From: Sphaerimonospora sp050942215
GTDB lineage: Bacteria; Actinomycetota; Actinomycetes; Streptosporangiales; Streptosporangiaceae
Assembly (NCBI RefSeq): GCF_050942215.1
Contig: NZ_CP192056.1
Span: forward strand, 1,736,001-1,800,000
Direction: 5' to 3'
Length of the DNA stretch: 64,000 bases
The notes beneath the pieces were generated by a model. That model had not been told where the DNA came from, did no database searches, and worked only from the letters and a program-made list of their open reading frames with translations. Shown here in pieces: positions 37,115-46,431 of the stretch (position 1 is the stretch's first letter; every line of letters begins with the position of its first letter). Made by a program: the position numbers and the translations under genes.

Positions 37115-37477
37115 ATGGAGGAGTTGGAGCGGCTGCGTGCGCTGTGCCTGGCGTTGCCCGAGACGACCGAGCGGCTGAGCCACGGCGAGCCGACCTGGTT
37201 CGTACGGGGCAAGAAGACCTTCGTCATGTTCGCCGACCACCACCACGACGACCGGCTCGCGTTCTGGTGCGCGGCCCCTTCCGGGGTGCAGGAGGAACTC
37301 GTCGAGACCGAGCCCGACCGGTTCTTCCGGCCGCCCTATGTGGGGCACCGCGGCTGGCTGGGCGTCTACCTGGACGTTCCGGTGGACTGGGACGAGATCC
37401 GGAAGATCGTCGCGGACGCCTTCCGCCAGGTGGCGCCGAAGACGCTCGCCGCCCAGGTGCCCGCTACGGAGAGGTGA
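37115..37477 (+). CDS. MmcQ/YjbR-family protein
   Basis: A 120-aa CyaY-like-fold protein of the MmcQ/YjbR family, often called DNA-binding. The core is LSHGEPTWFVRGKKTFVMF and the C-terminal DWDEIRKIVADAFRQVAPK. Of two in-frame ATGs, 37115 is preferred over 37097: TATTCT (37103-37108) is exactly 6 nt upstream of 37115, giving a leaderless start, and homologs begin near this point. Its biochemical function is unsettled. It is convergent with the peptidoglycan-type gene. Confidence 0.85.
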   Translation: MEELERLRALCLALPETTERLSHGEPTWFVRGKKTFVMFADHHHDDRLAFWCAAPSGVQEELVETEPDRFFRPPYVGHRGWLGVYLDVPVDWDEIRKIVADAFRQVAPKTLAAQVPATER

Positions 37478-37502
37478 CCGGGGGGCGGGACGGCTCGCGC
37501 TC

Positions 37503-38435
37503 TCAGTGCATCGATATGTGAACGTGGTCGTAGTGGTTGGCGGTGATCCCGCCGCGGTCGGACATCACCCGCCAGCCGGGCCGGCCGAGGTTGTAGATGC
37601 GCTGCCGCCAGATCACATACTTCACGCCCAGCTTGGCGCCGTTCTTGATGGTCCAGTCCGCGATGGCGTCGCCGAGGGCCTTCATCTCCTCGGTCGGCAT
37701 CGCGCCGCCCGAGCTCATCATGAAGTCGCAGGCGCGGCCGAGGGGGTGCTCGCCACTGGAGTCCGAGCGGTAGCAGCCGACGGGGAAGCGCAGGTCGAAG
37801 TGCTCGGCCACCTCGGAACGCATCAGCCGGGTGCGCGGAGTGATGTTGTCGGCGCCGGTCGGCAGTTCGGGAGCCCACAAGCCGCCCGGCCGTCTGCCGG
37901 GGGCGACGGGGATCAGCTTGTCGAGCTTGTCCTTGATCTGGTCGATCAGCTTCTCGGCATCCTTGCGCCGATCGGCGACGGTCGCGGCCTGCGCCTTGAA
38001 TCGGGCGGTCAGGTCCTTCGCCGCGTCAGCGGCGCGCTGCCGTTCCGTGCGCGACTCCTCGAAGCGGCCGAGCCTGAGCACCTGCTCCTGCTGCATCTGG
38101 TACATGAGCGCCGAGGTCGTCAGGTCGGGAACCGGCATCGGACCGCTCATCTGGTACGTCCGCTCGGCGAAGTCCTCGACCGACCGGCGCATGGCCTCGT
38201 AGTCGGCCTCTGCCCGGACGAGCCGCTCACGCGCCGCCTGCTCCGCCGTACGGGCCTTGGCCAGCTCGACCCGTTTGGCGTTGTAGTCGGCGATCAGCTG
38301 GTCGACCTTCTTCTCCAGGTCGGCGAGCTGCTTCTTGAGGACGCTCCTGCTGGGCTTCGGATCGGCGTGGCCCGCTGTGGCCGTGCCGAACACGAGCACG
38401 ATGGCCGCCAGCACACCGGCTGCCAGAGGTGACAC
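37503..38435 (-). CDS. Secreted coiled-coil protein with peptidase-like C-terminus
   Basis: 310 aa. A signal peptide (MSPLAAGVLAAIVLVFGTA, cleavage near AGHA/DP) is followed by a long coiled coil (about 30-170, rich in Lys/Glu/Arg/Ala), as in RipA-type exported wall proteins. The C-terminal domain has LGRACDFMM and NHYDHVHIS, the His/Asp pattern of D,D-carboxypeptidase-like or M15-like zinc folds. A role in peptidoglycan remodelling outside the membrane is likely. GTG 38435 is the clear start for the signal peptide; a GAGGAG lies somewhat far upstream. Confidence 0.82.
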   Translation of the reverse strand: MSPLAAGVLAAIVLVFGTATAGHADPKPSRSVLKKQLADLEKKVDQLIADYNAKRVELAKARTAEQAARERLVRAEADYEAMRRSVEDFAERTYQMSGPMPVPDLTTSALMYQMQQEQVLRLGRFEESRTERQRAADAAKDLTARFKAQAATVADRRKDAEKLIDQIKDKLDKLIPVAPGRRPGGLWAPELPTGADNITPRTRLMRSEVAEHFDLRFPVGCYRSDSSGEHPLGRACDFMMSSGGAMPTEEMKALGDAIADWTIKNGAKLGVKYVIWRQRIYNLGRPGWRVMSDRGGITANHYDHVHISMH

Positions 38436-38670
38436 GCGGGGCAGTGCCCACTCCTCTCCATCTGCCTGCCGGGTTAGCTGACGGGTTCGGGCTGGAGGCG
38501 CCCGGGCGCCAGGTCGAATCCTGGCGTTCCTTCACCCCGATGTTCCTGTTGGGTTCCCGGCTCCCGGGCGCGACGCCTGGGATTAGGCTCATCGGCTGGG
38601 TAGGTTGATGTGTTGGATACTAGTGGTACGTAAAGAGTGGTTGCCACTCCGAGTCGCAACCGTTCGGAGA

Positions 38671-39750
38671 TCAGCCCGTGATCCGGGCCTGCCGCAGCAT
38701 CCGGGCCGCCTCCTCCGGCAGTACGTCGTTGACGAAGGCGCCCATCGCGGATTCCGAGCCCGCGAGGTACTTCAGCTTGTCCGGCGCCCGCCGGATGCTG
38801 AACAGCTGCAGGTGCAGATGGGCGAGATCGCGCCGATGGGAGACCGGGGCCTGGTGCCAGGCCGCGACGTACGGCATGGCGACCCCGAACAGGCCGTCCA
38901 GGCGGCGCAGCACCTCGGTGTAGACCGGCCCGAACGCGGCGCGCTCCTCGGCCGCCAGCGCGGGGATGTCGGGCACCCGGCGGTGCGGATAGACGTGCAC
39001 CTCGAACGGGTAGCGGGCGGCTGCCGGCACGAAGGCGGTCCAGTGCTCGTTGGCGGCGACGACCCGGGGCCCGCGCCGCTCGGCCGCGAGCACGTCGGCG
39101 AACAGGTTCCCTCCCGGGTAGCGGGCGGCCGTGTCCAGCATTCGCCGGGTGCGCGGCGTCACGTACGGGTAGGCGTAGATCTGGCCGTGGGGATGCGGCA
39201 GCGTGATGCCGATCTCGGCGCCGCGGTTCTCGAAGCAGAAGACCTGCTCCACTCCCGGCAGAGCGGACAACTCGGCCGTGCGGTCGGCCCATGCCTCCAT
39301 GACGAGCCCGACCCGGTCGTCGCCGAGAGAGGAGAAGGACGCGTTGTGGTCGGCGGTGAAGCACACGACCTCACAGCGTCCGATGCCCGGCCGCACCTCG
39401 CTGAGCCCGCCCACGTCGTCGTGCCCGCCGGTCTCGGCGCCCTGTCCCGTATTGAAGCTGAAGGACGGGAAGCGGTTCTCGAAGACCGCCACCTCGTAGG
39501 GGGAGGGGATCTCAGAGCCGGGGTGGGCGGGGCAGAGGGGACACTCCTCGGCGGAGGGGAGATGGGTGCGGGTCTGACGGTGCCGGGCGACCGCCACCCA
39601 CTCGTCCAGCAGCGGATCGCGGCGCAGTTCTGAGGCGAGGGGGCGCGGGGGCAGGTCGCGGGTATCGGAGGCGCCGTGGTCCGCGTCGTCCCGCCCGTCG
39701 TAGTAGATCAGCTCACGGCCGTCGGTGAGATGGGTGATCGTGCGCTTCAC
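38671..39750 (-). CDS. galT: Galactose-1-phosphate uridylyltransferase
   Basis: Leloir pathway enzyme exchanging UMP between UDP-glucose and galactose-1-phosphate. Active-site H186-P187-H188 (LPHPHGQIYAY) and Cys pair CPLC (70-73) are present; 359 aa is normal. GTG 39750 overlaps the TGA of a repeat-rich frame reading from upstream. The DeoR-type gene ends 198 bp upstream on the same strand and is the likely regulator of this galactose locus; galK and galE are not in the window. Confidence 0.95.
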   Translation of the reverse strand: MKRTITHLTDGRELIYYDGRDDADHGASDTRDLPPRPLASELRRDPLLDEWVAVARHRQTRTHLPSAEECPLCPAHPGSEIPSPYEVAVFENRFPSFSFNTGQGAETGGHDDVGGLSEVRPGIGRCEVVCFTADHNASFSSLGDDRVGLVMEAWADRTAELSALPGVEQVFCFENRGAEIGITLPHPHGQIYAYPYVTPRTRRMLDTAARYPGGNLFADVLAAERRGPRVVAANEHWTAFVPAAARYPFEVHVYPHRRVPDIPALAAEERAAFGPVYTEVLRRLDGLFGVAMPYVAAWHQAPVSHRRDLAHLHLQLFSIRRAPDKLKYLAGSESAMGAFVNDVLPEEAARMLRQARITG

Positions 39751-39870
39751 GGTGTCTTCACGCTGCCGTTCATGTCGTTCTTCACGTCGTTCTTCGCATG
39801 GTCGTTCATGTCGTCGTTTCCGGTGTCGTTCCCGGTGTCGTTTCTGGCGTCGTCTGCCGCGTCGTCTGCC
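39751..39870 (-). repeat. Degenerate short tandem repeats before galT
   Basis: On the minus strand AACGAC recurs at roughly 9-15-bp steps and GACGACGCGGCA recurs. In one frame this reads as Asn-Asp repeats (…GNDTGNDDMNDHAKNDV…) ending in TGA overlapping galT's GTG. It may be a short coupled leader or a slipped-strand repeat. The rest of the 198-bp DeoR-galT gap holds nothing else I can identify. Confidence 0.5.
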
Positions 39871-39948
39871 GCGTCGCCTGAGCGGCCGGTGCCGGCGCCG
39901 TCCGCGGCTCCCGCGGCCCAGCGAACGCGGTGTCTCCCGCGCCGCCGT

Positions 39949-40755
39949 TCACAGCGCCGCCGCCCGGGGTCCGGCCTCCCCCACCGGGTCGGCGATGATC
40001 AGGCGGCCGACGTGTTCGGACAGCTCGGCCCGCGCCTCATCGGGCAGTCCGCTGTCGCTGACGACGACGTGGGCCTGATCGAGACGGGCTATGGTGCTGA
40101 TGCCGACAGTGCCCCACTTGGTGTGGTCGGCCAGGATGACGAGCTGGCGCGCGGCGGCGACCAGCTCCCGGTTGGTCTCGGCTTCGAGGAGGTTCGGGGT
40201 CGTGAAGCCGGCGCGGGAGGACATCCCGTGGACGCCGAGCATGAGCGTGTCGACGTTCAGGGATCGGATGGCCGCGACGGCCACGGGCCCGACGAGCGCG
40301 TCGGACGGCGTGCGCACGCCGCCGACCAGCACGATGGTCTGGTCGGTCCGGCCCGCCCGATGGAAGACGTCCGCCACCTGAACCGAGTTCGTGATGACGG
40401 TCAGCTCGGGCACCTCGGCCAGATGATGGGCGAGGGCCCATGTCGTGGTGCCGGCCGACAGCGCCACGGCGCCGCCGGGCTGGACGAGCCGGGCGGCCCG
40501 CCGGGCGATCGCCTCCTTCTCGGCCCGCTGGCGCGCCGACTTGGCCGCGAAGCCGGGCTCCTCGGTGGAGCCGGTCCCCGCGGCGGTGGCGCCGCCGTGG
40601 ACCTTCTCGATCAGACCGCGGTCCGCCAGGACCTCCAGGTCCCGCCGGATGGTCATGTCGGAGACACCGAGGTCGCGTACGAGCTCGGCGACGCGTACGC
40701 CGCCCGTCCTGCGGACCCGATCCAGGATCGCCTGCCGCCTCTGCTGGGCCAGCAT
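39949..40755 (-). CDS. DeoR-family transcriptional regulator
   Basis: A sugar-responsive repressor of 268 aa. It has an N-terminal HTH (RVAELVRDLGVSDMTIRRDLEVL) and a C-terminal DeoR sensor domain that binds a sugar phosphate (SAGTTTWALAHHL, LVGGVRTPSDALVG, ADHTKWG). ATG 40755 has AGGAG 7 nt upstream. It probably controls the galT transcript that follows. No operator is obvious in the short upstream region. Confidence 0.92.
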   Translation of the reverse strand: MLAQQRRQAILDRVRRTGGVRVAELVRDLGVSDMTIRRDLEVLADRGLIEKVHGGATAAGTGSTEEPGFAAKSARQRAEKEAIARRAARLVQPGGAVALSAGTTTWALAHHLAEVPELTVITNSVQVADVFHRAGRTDQTIVLVGGVRTPSDALVGPVAVAAIRSLNVDTLMLGVHGMSSRAGFTTPNLLEAETNRELVAAARQLVILADHTKWGTVGISTIARLDQAHVVVSDSGLPDEARAELSEHVGRLIIADPVGEAGPRAAAL

Positions 40756-40915
40756 CCACCGCTCCTATCAACAGGTTCCAACAAATTATGCCAGATAGAA
40801 GTAGTGAGCATGTTGATTCATGGTGAGCCGTGCGGCATGGATCCGGCTTCTCCCTTGTACGGCACGCCGGGCCGGGAGACAGTGGGGAAAAGCCGGACGA
40901 GGAAGGCGGTCCCGG

Positions 40916-40993
40916 ATGGGAAAGCGCGCGCGTAAGTCCAAGGCACGTAAGAAGAAGAAGGCCAACCACGGCAAGCGCCCGACCAGCCGATAA
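40916..40993 (+). CDS. Ribosomal protein bL37 (actinobacterial micro-protein)
   Basis: A 25-aa extremely basic protein starting MGKRARKSKARKKKK and ending ANHGKRPTSR; the ANHGKRP tail is the mark of the small actinobacterial 50S protein bL37. ATG 40916 has GAGGAAGG 9 nt upstream. It sits alone in a 346-bp gap between the DeoR and GAF/PP2C genes and is missed by callers with a length cut-off. Confidence 0.85.
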   Translation: MGKRARKSKARKKKKANHGKRPTSR

Positions 40994-41101
40994 CGACACG
41001 ATCCGGCGGAATCGGGGAGTGAGGCGGGGCCTCGCGAGGACCGCCGTCGGCGCCCTCCCGGTACGGCTCCCGCCCAGCCGCCGCGGATGTCCACGTGATC
41101 G

Positions 41102-42835
41102 TCAGGGCAGGTTCTGCTCCACCCAGACGATCTTTCCGTACGGCATCGGCCGGGTGCCCCAGCGGTAGGCGAACCGCTTGATGAGCTGGAGGCCCCGGCC
41201 GGTGTCCTCGTCGGGCGCGGGCATACGGGGAGTAGGGGTGGTCTCGGAGCCGTCGACGACCTCGCACACCAGCGTCCGGCCGCGCAGCAGCCGCAACTCG
41301 ATCGGCGGCCAGCCGTGCTTGAGCGCGTTGGTTACCAGCTCGCTCACGATCAACTGCGTGCTGTCCACCATGCCGGCGAGCCCCCATGCGGCCAGGGTGT
41401 CCCGGACGAAGCGGCGGGCGTGCGCCACGAACCTCGGGTCGGACGGCAGGGGACACGAGGCGATCTCGTCGGGGTCGAGGTTCCGTACCCGCGCCACCAG
41501 CAGTGCGATGTCGTCGCGTTCGTGACCGGGCCGCTGACCGCTGATCGTCACGTCGCACATGTCCTCGAGGTCGTCGACGGGCCTGGCGAGCAGGCGGCGC
41601 AGCGTCATGATCCCCGCGTCGAGGTCGCGTTCGCGGCTCTCCACCAGGCCGTCGGTGTAGAGGGCCAGCACACTGCCGGCCGGGAGGGTCAGCTCCCGCG
41701 TCTCCAGCGGGTCGGTGCCGATGCCGAGCGGCAGCCCCGGGGGCAGGTCGATGATCTCGGTGGATCGGTCCGGGTGCAGCAGCACCGGAGGCATGTGACC
41801 CGCCCGCGACAGCGCACAGCCTCGCGTCACCGGGTCGTAGACGGCGTAGATGCACGTGGCGATCTGCGTGGGGTCGAGATCCTGGCTCATCAGGTTGAGC
41901 CGGAAGAGCACCTCGTCGGGCGGCAGGTCCAGGCTCGCCAGCGTGCGCGCCGCCGTACGGAGCTGTCCCATCGTCGCGGCGGCCCGGGTCCCGTGACCCA
42001 TGACGTCGCCCACCACCAGCGCGGACCGGCACCCCGGCAGGGGAATCACGTCGTACCAGTCGCCGCCGACGCCCATCAGGTCGCTGGCGGGCAGGTATCG
42101 CGAGGCGATGTCCATGCCGAGCGGCTGTGGCAGCTCGGCGGGCAGCAGACTGCTCTGCAGGGTCAGCGCGGTCCGGCGCTCCCGGTCGTAGAGCCGGGCG
42201 TTGTCGATGCACACGGCCGTTCGTGCCGCGAGCTCCTCGGCCACCGCGACGTCCGGCTCATCGAACGGCCGGTTGTCCGGCCGCCTGCCGAAGACGGCAC
42301 AGCCGAGCACCCGCCCCCTCGCCCGCAGGGGCACGGTGAGGAAGGAGGAGTCGGTGAGGAGCTGCATCACCGCGTCCTCACGGTCGATGCCGGCGCCGAT
42401 GACCCGGGCGCTCTCCTTGTCGAGGACGGGGTACATCAGGGGCTTGCCGCTGGCCATGCTCTGCGTGTGCGGCAGGATCGCGGAGAAGACGGTCACCTCG
42501 CCGACCGGGAAGGCCTCGATCCAGGGCCGCGGATCCTCGACCGCCATGGCCACCGCGACCCGCCGGACGAGCGTGCTGCCGTCGATGTGACGGAAGGAGA
42601 GCTCCCCGTCGGTCAGCAGCCGGTCCTGGATCAGGACGGCCGCCGTGTCGGCGAAACGCGGGACCGCCACGTCGGCGAGTTCCCGGCTCGTCTCCACCAG
42701 GTCCAGGCTGGTGCCGATCCGGCGGCTGGCCTCGTTGAGAAAGGCGAGCCGCTCGTTCGCGGAAGCGGCGCCGCTACGGTGCCATTTCGCCCGATCCCGC
42801 GGGGCGGGGGCCTTGATGACGCAGTTCCGGTCCAA
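41102..42835 (-). CDS. GAF-PP2C-ATPase partner-switching protein
   Basis: 577 aa in three domains. A GAF sensor is at about 35-205 (VAVPRFADTAAVL, FLTVPLRARGRVLGCAVFG). A SpoIIE-type PP2C phosphatase is at about 225-430 (GVGGDWYDVIPL, VVGDVMGHGTRAA, LYTDGLVE, ERDDIALLVAR). A HATPase_c kinase module is at about 450-577 (STQLIVSELVTNALKHG as N-box, GRGLQLIKRF as G-box). Phosphatase and anti-sigma-type kinase in one chain are typical of actinomycete stress or sigma-factor control. TTG 42835 is a weak start; another start slightly downstream is possible. Confidence 0.9.
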   Translation of the reverse strand: MDRNCVIKAPAPRDRAKWHRSGAASANERLAFLNEASRRIGTSLDLVETSRELADVAVPRFADTAAVLIQDRLLTDGELSFRHIDGSTLVRRVAVAMAVEDPRPWIEAFPVGEVTVFSAILPHTQSMASGKPLMYPVLDKESARVIGAGIDREDAVMQLLTDSSFLTVPLRARGRVLGCAVFGRRPDNRPFDEPDVAVAEELAARTAVCIDNARLYDRERRTALTLQSSLLPAELPQPLGMDIASRYLPASDLMGVGGDWYDVIPLPGCRSALVVGDVMGHGTRAAATMGQLRTAARTLASLDLPPDEVLFRLNLMSQDLDPTQIATCIYAVYDPVTRGCALSRAGHMPPVLLHPDRSTEIIDLPPGLPLGIGTDPLETRELTLPAGSVLALYTDGLVESRERDLDAGIMTLRRLLARPVDDLEDMCDVTISGQRPGHERDDIALLVARVRNLDPDEIASCPLPSDPRFVAHARRFVRDTLAAWGLAGMVDSTQLIVSELVTNALKHGWPPIELRLLRGRTLVCEVVDGSETTPTPRMPAPDEDTGRGLQLIKRFAYRWGTRPMPYGKIVWVEQNLP

Positions 42836-42930
42836 ATCGGCTACTCCGGAGAGGGACGGTGGGACGACTGAGAATCGTATGGACTGCCACCGAGCATTTC
42901 AGCTGTTTGCGGGGAATGATCCAACCGCAA

Positions 42931-44301
42931 TCAGCTCGGTATGGGGCCGGGCAGCTGGGCGAGCGCCAGATCGATCCGTTCCTGGGGGAGCGGCACGTCC
43001 TCCAGCAGGCCGGCCAGGTGGCCCTCGTAGGCGGGCAGGTCGAAGTGACCGTGCCCGCACACGGCCGTCAAGATCACCTTGGGTTCGCCCGTCTCGGCGC
43101 AGCGAAGGGCCTGCGCGATCGTCTCGGCGAGGGCGTGTGTGGGCTCCGGAGCCGGCACGATCCCCTCGGTCCTGGCGAAACGCAGGCCGGCCTTGAAGCA
43201 CTCGGTCTGGTTCTTGGCCACCGCCTCCATGAGGCCGAGCTCGTAGACGTGCGACAGCAGCGGGGCCATGCCGTGATAGCGCAGGCCGCCGGCGTGAATC
43301 GGATCGGGCACGAACGTGTGGCCGAGCGTGTGCATCTTCAGCAGCGGCGTGAACCCCGCACTGTCCCCGTAGTCGTACGCGTAGACGCCCCTGGTGAGCG
43401 AGGGGCAGGCGGCCGGTTCGACGGCGCGCAGCACCGGATCCATCCGCCCGGCGAGCTTCTCCCGCAGGAACGGGAAGGCCAGGCCGGCGAAGTTGGAGCC
43501 GCCACCGGCGCATCCGATGATCAGATCGGGTGTCTCGCCCAGCAGGGCGAGCTGCTCCAGCGCCTCCTCGCCGATGACGGTCTGGTGCATCAGCACGTGG
43601 TTGAGCACGGAACCGAGGGCGTACCGGGTGTCGTCGTGGCCGCCGGCGACCTCCACGGCCTCACTGATCGCGATGCCGAGAGATCCGGGACAGTCGGGAT
43701 CGTCGGCGAGGATCCTGCTGCCGGCGGTCGTCACGGCGGAGGGGCTCGGATGGACGGTGCCGCCGTACACCCGCATCAGCGACCTGCGATAGGGCTTCTG
43801 GTCATAGGAGGCGCGTACCATCCAGATCTCGCAGGCCAGGCCGTACTGCGCGCAGGCGAACGCGAGCGCGGAGCCCCACTGCCCGGCGCCGGTCTCCGTG
43901 GTCAGCCTGCGCACGCCCTGCCGCGCGTTGTAGTACGCCTGCGGGACGGCGGTGTTGGGCTTGTGGGATCCGGAGGGGCTGCCGCCCTCGTACTTGTAGT
44001 AGATCCTGGCCGGGGTGCTCAGGCTCTTCTCGAGGCGATGGGCGCGGATCAGCGGAGTGGGGCGCCAGAGGCGGTAGACGTCGAGGACCTCCTCGGGGAT
44101 GGGGACGCGACGGTCCAGGGTCACCTCCTGCGCGATCAGCTCCTCGGGGAACAGCGGCAGAAGGTCGTCGGGGCCGAGCGGCCGCATCGTCGCCGGGTGG
44201 AGCGGCGGCGGGGGAGGCTCGGGGAGATCGGGCAGGATGTTGTACCAGCTGCGCGGGATCTGCGACTCGTCGAGTGTGATCTTCGTCGGCTCGTTCACCA
44301 T
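42931..44301 (-). CDS. TrpB2-type tryptophan synthase beta-like enzyme
   Basis: A PLP enzyme of 456 aa in the TrpB2 branch, longer at the N-terminus than TrpB1. PLP Lys lies in GSHKPNTA, the phosphate-binding GCAGGGSNF loop is present, and the region before it (IPRSWYNILPDLPEPPPPPLHP) is the TrpB2 signature. It condenses indole with serine, or acts on phosphoserine-type substrates in some TrpB2s. No trpA is adjacent, in line with stand-alone TrpB2 genes. ATG 44301 has AGGAG 5 nt upstream. Confidence 0.95.
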   Translation of the reverse strand: MVNEPTKITLDESQIPRSWYNILPDLPEPPPPPLHPATMRPLGPDDLLPLFPEELIAQEVTLDRRVPIPEEVLDVYRLWRPTPLIRAHRLEKSLSTPARIYYKYEGGSPSGSHKPNTAVPQAYYNARQGVRRLTTETGAGQWGSALAFACAQYGLACEIWMVRASYDQKPYRRSLMRVYGGTVHPSPSAVTTAGSRILADDPDCPGSLGIAISEAVEVAGGHDDTRYALGSVLNHVLMHQTVIGEEALEQLALLGETPDLIIGCAGGGSNFAGLAFPFLREKLAGRMDPVLRAVEPAACPSLTRGVYAYDYGDSAGFTPLLKMHTLGHTFVPDPIHAGGLRYHGMAPLLSHVYELGLMEAVAKNQTECFKAGLRFARTEGIVPAPEPTHALAETIAQALRCAETGEPKVILTAVCGHGHFDLPAYEGHLAGLLEDVPLPQERIDLALAQLPGPIPS

Positions 44302-44579
44302 TCGCTCCTCTCCGCGCGACCGCGGGTCTCTGCGGGTCGCCGGTCGTTCTGGGGCACCAGTCTGAGCGGCCGTGCGACGTCAGGGAAGGGCGCCGACCGC
44401 ATCGGTTCGCACAGGCGGCCGTACGGACCCCCGATCGCCAGTAAACATCGTCCCCGCGGGTGAAAAAGCCCTGCATTGAGAACGCCTTGTCCCGTGGCCG
44501 CGGGTGGCAGGGGCGGAGTGATGGTTTGTAGCCTCGGAAGGGAGAAGGGCCACGTCGGATCCGACCACCTGGAGGTCCC

Positions 44580-44972
44580 GTGTCCGCACGACTCGACCAC
44601 ACCATCATGCACAGCGCCGACCGGTTCGCCTCGGCCCGCTTCCTCACCTCTCTTCTGGGAGCGCCCGAGCCCAGGGAGTTCGGACCGTTCGCCACCGTCC
44701 CGCTCGCGAACGGTGTGACCATCGACTACGCGGACTCCATCGTCGATCCCGGCCACATCGTCATGCAGCACCTGGCGTTCCTGGTCTCGGAGGAGGAGTT
44801 CGACCAGATCCACGGCCGGATCGTCGAGCGCGGCCTGCCGTACTGGGGCGGCCCGCACCACCAGGAGCCGCAGGAGATCAATCACCGGCACCACGGACGC
44901 GGCGTCTACGTGGACGACCCCGACGGTCATGCCCTGGAGTTCCTGACCCACCCCTATATCGTGGACGAGTGA
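44580..44972 (+). CDS. VOC-family protein (glyoxalase/dioxygenase fold)
   Basis: A 130-aa single-domain vicinal-oxygen-chelate protein. Metal ligands typical of the fold are visible in the first half (LDHTIMHSADRFASARFL), and HHGRGVYVDDPDGHALEFLTHP is the C-terminal metal motif. It could act on a small molecule or bind a drug. GTG 44580 is supported by GGAGG 5 nt upstream. It is divergent from trpB2 by 278 bp, and the tRNA-Pro gene is convergent with it. Confidence 0.88.
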   Translation: MSARLDHTIMHSADRFASARFLTSLLGAPEPREFGPFATVPLANGVTIDYADSIVDPGHIVMQHLAFLVSEEEFDQIHGRIVERGLPYWGGPHHQEPQEINHRHHGRGVYVDDPDGHALEFLTHPYIVDE

Positions 44973-45056
44973 TCGGCCGGGGCCCAGCCATCCCGCGGCG
45001 GCGCCGGGCGGACGCTCTGCCGAGGTCAGGCCCGACCCGCTCGCAGGTCAGAGCAG

Positions 45057-45130
45057 TCGGGGCGACAGGATTTGAACCTGCGACTTCTTGCTCCCAAAGC
45101 AAGCGCGCTACCAAGCTGCGCCACGCCCCG
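45057..45130 (-). tRNA. tRNA-Pro (TGG)
   Basis: Full cloverleaf on the minus strand: acceptor CGGGGCG paired to CGCCCCG, anticodon loop CTTTGGGA giving TGG, T-loop GGTTCAAATCC. The discriminator is A. CCA is not encoded. Confidence 0.95.
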
Positions 45131-45220
45131 TCACGTCGAGTGCGCGAACGCTCCGGGACTCCGGTACGCTTACGCCCTGACGACCGGATGAAGTCTAAAC
45201 CAGATGGACGCCGGGTGCGC

Positions 45221-45291
45221 GCGGACGTAGCTCAATGGTAGAGCCCCAGTCTTCCAAACTGGCTACGCGGGTTCGATTCCCGTCGTCCGCT
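45221..45291 (+). tRNA. tRNA-Gly (TCC)
   Basis: 71-nt cloverleaf: acceptor GCGGACG/CGTCCGC, D-loop AGCTCAATGGTAGAGC, anticodon loop CTTCCAA giving TCC, T-loop GGGTTCGATTCCC. It is divergent from tRNA-Pro, 90 bp away. Confidence 0.95.
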
Positions 45292-46020
45292 CTCAAGGCG
45301 AAAGGCCAGGTCATCCCGTACGGGAAGCCCGGCCTTTTCGATCTCTGGTCACTTAAGACGATCTTCCGTGCCACATCAGGTGCCGTACTGACGAGCGCGG
45401 GCGCCGATGCCGTGATCAGCGCTATGAGAGAACTCGCAACCGCATTGCGGAGCGTGCCGGACCTGTAGACGTTCGAGGCTCGTCACGTCGCCGCACGGGG
45501 GACGAGGTGCGTGTGAAGGCGTCCGTGGTCACGAGTTCCCCTACGGGTTCAAGCCGCCGCCCTGCGGGCGTCGGTGGCGCGGCGCGGCCGGTCGCGGCCG
45601 GGCATGCGGCATCTTCGGGCCGGTCCCGGCCGCACCGCCGCCAACCGCGCCCGATGGGCAGGAGGCTGACCACCGTAGCGACCGCACAGCACCGTAGAGG
45701 GCTGAGGTCTTTTCTTGCCTCCGGCGGGGATCTCCGGCCCCGAGGTGATCGCGGAAAGTCGAGGTTCGTGGGTGGTTGGGGAGCCTGATCGCCTCGCCCG
45801 CAATCGACCCGGGCAAGCCCAGCAGACCAGCTCCCACGGTTCAAGTCCGGCCGTTCCTGTAGGCCAACCAGCGAGCGAGGAAGGTCACCGGGAACATGGA
45901 ACACGCGAGGCCGGGCATGCCCCTCCGCCGCCGGCCCGCTGCCGCTCCGCGGTGGGTCGACGGCGAACGAGGCATCGGGGCAGGGACGATGTGCGCGGAG
46001 GACCGCCCCTGGATGGACCT
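45292..46020. other. 729-bp stretch without a recognisable gene
   Basis: It follows tRNA-Gly directly. Open frames exist on both strands (for example 45507-45788 and 45422-45904) but none has a ribosome site, motif or normal codon pattern. A tRNA-like T-loop sequence GGTTCAAGTCC occurs near 45838 without a matching stem. This may be degraded accessory DNA next to a tRNA integration site. Confidence 0.5.
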
Positions 46021-46431
46021 CTACAGGTCAACAAGCACTGGTCTGGCGTCTGCTCTGCGATGGGTGAATATGCGGCGGAGCACGTCACGCATACGGTTCA
46101 TGTCGGCCTCGGGGACGTCCAACACGGCTTCGATCACCGGGTCATCCAAGCCGAGATCTTCCAGAGCGGCCGGGTCGAGTACAACGCGCAATGTGCCATC
46201 GCGAACAGCGACTTCTCGCACGCAGCCGTACGCGGTTCCCTGATCGGCCGTAACCACGCAGTGGGTGTCCATGGCGAGATCCACGTCCTGCCCTTCGGCC
46301 TCTTCGATTCCGCGCATGAAGAGCAGGATGAAGCCGCTGCCATCCTTGAATTCCGCCACCCCGGCTTGGCGGTAATCCTCATCGAACTCTTCGTCTCCGG
46401 CAGCCGCACGGGCAGTGAATCGGTAGGTCAT
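46021..46431 (-). CDS. Imm10-family immunity protein (orphan)
   Basis: A 136-aa protein of the Imm10 type (starts MTYRFTARAAAGDEEFDE; core GFILLFMRGIEEAEGQDVDLAMD), a cytoplasmic immunity factor for polymorphic toxins. ATG 46431 has a TATAAC box exactly 6 nt upstream, so it is probably leaderless. No toxin (no RHS/YD repeats, no nuclease or deaminase tail) is visible in the window, so it is an orphan. It may protect against toxins of neighbours. It sits in the gene-poor accessory patch after the tRNA pair. Confidence 0.75.
   Translation of the reverse strand: MTYRFTARAAAGDEEFDEDYRQAGVAEFKDGSGFILLFMRGIEEAEGQDVDLAMDTHCVVTADQGTAYGCVREVAVRDGTLRVVLDPAALEDLGLDDPVIEAVLDVPEADMNRMRDVLRRIFTHRRADARPVLVDL

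Noticed and set aside
40037..40999. 320-codon minus frame over the DeoR gene and bL37
   Set aside because: Frame-shifted shadow of the DeoR gene and antisense to the bL37 gene.
45830..45860. tRNA-like T-loop sequence GGTTCAAGTCC
   Set aside because: Flanking bases do not form a T-stem or acceptor, and it does not match the 3' ends of the two nearby tRNAs, so it is not shown to be an att site.
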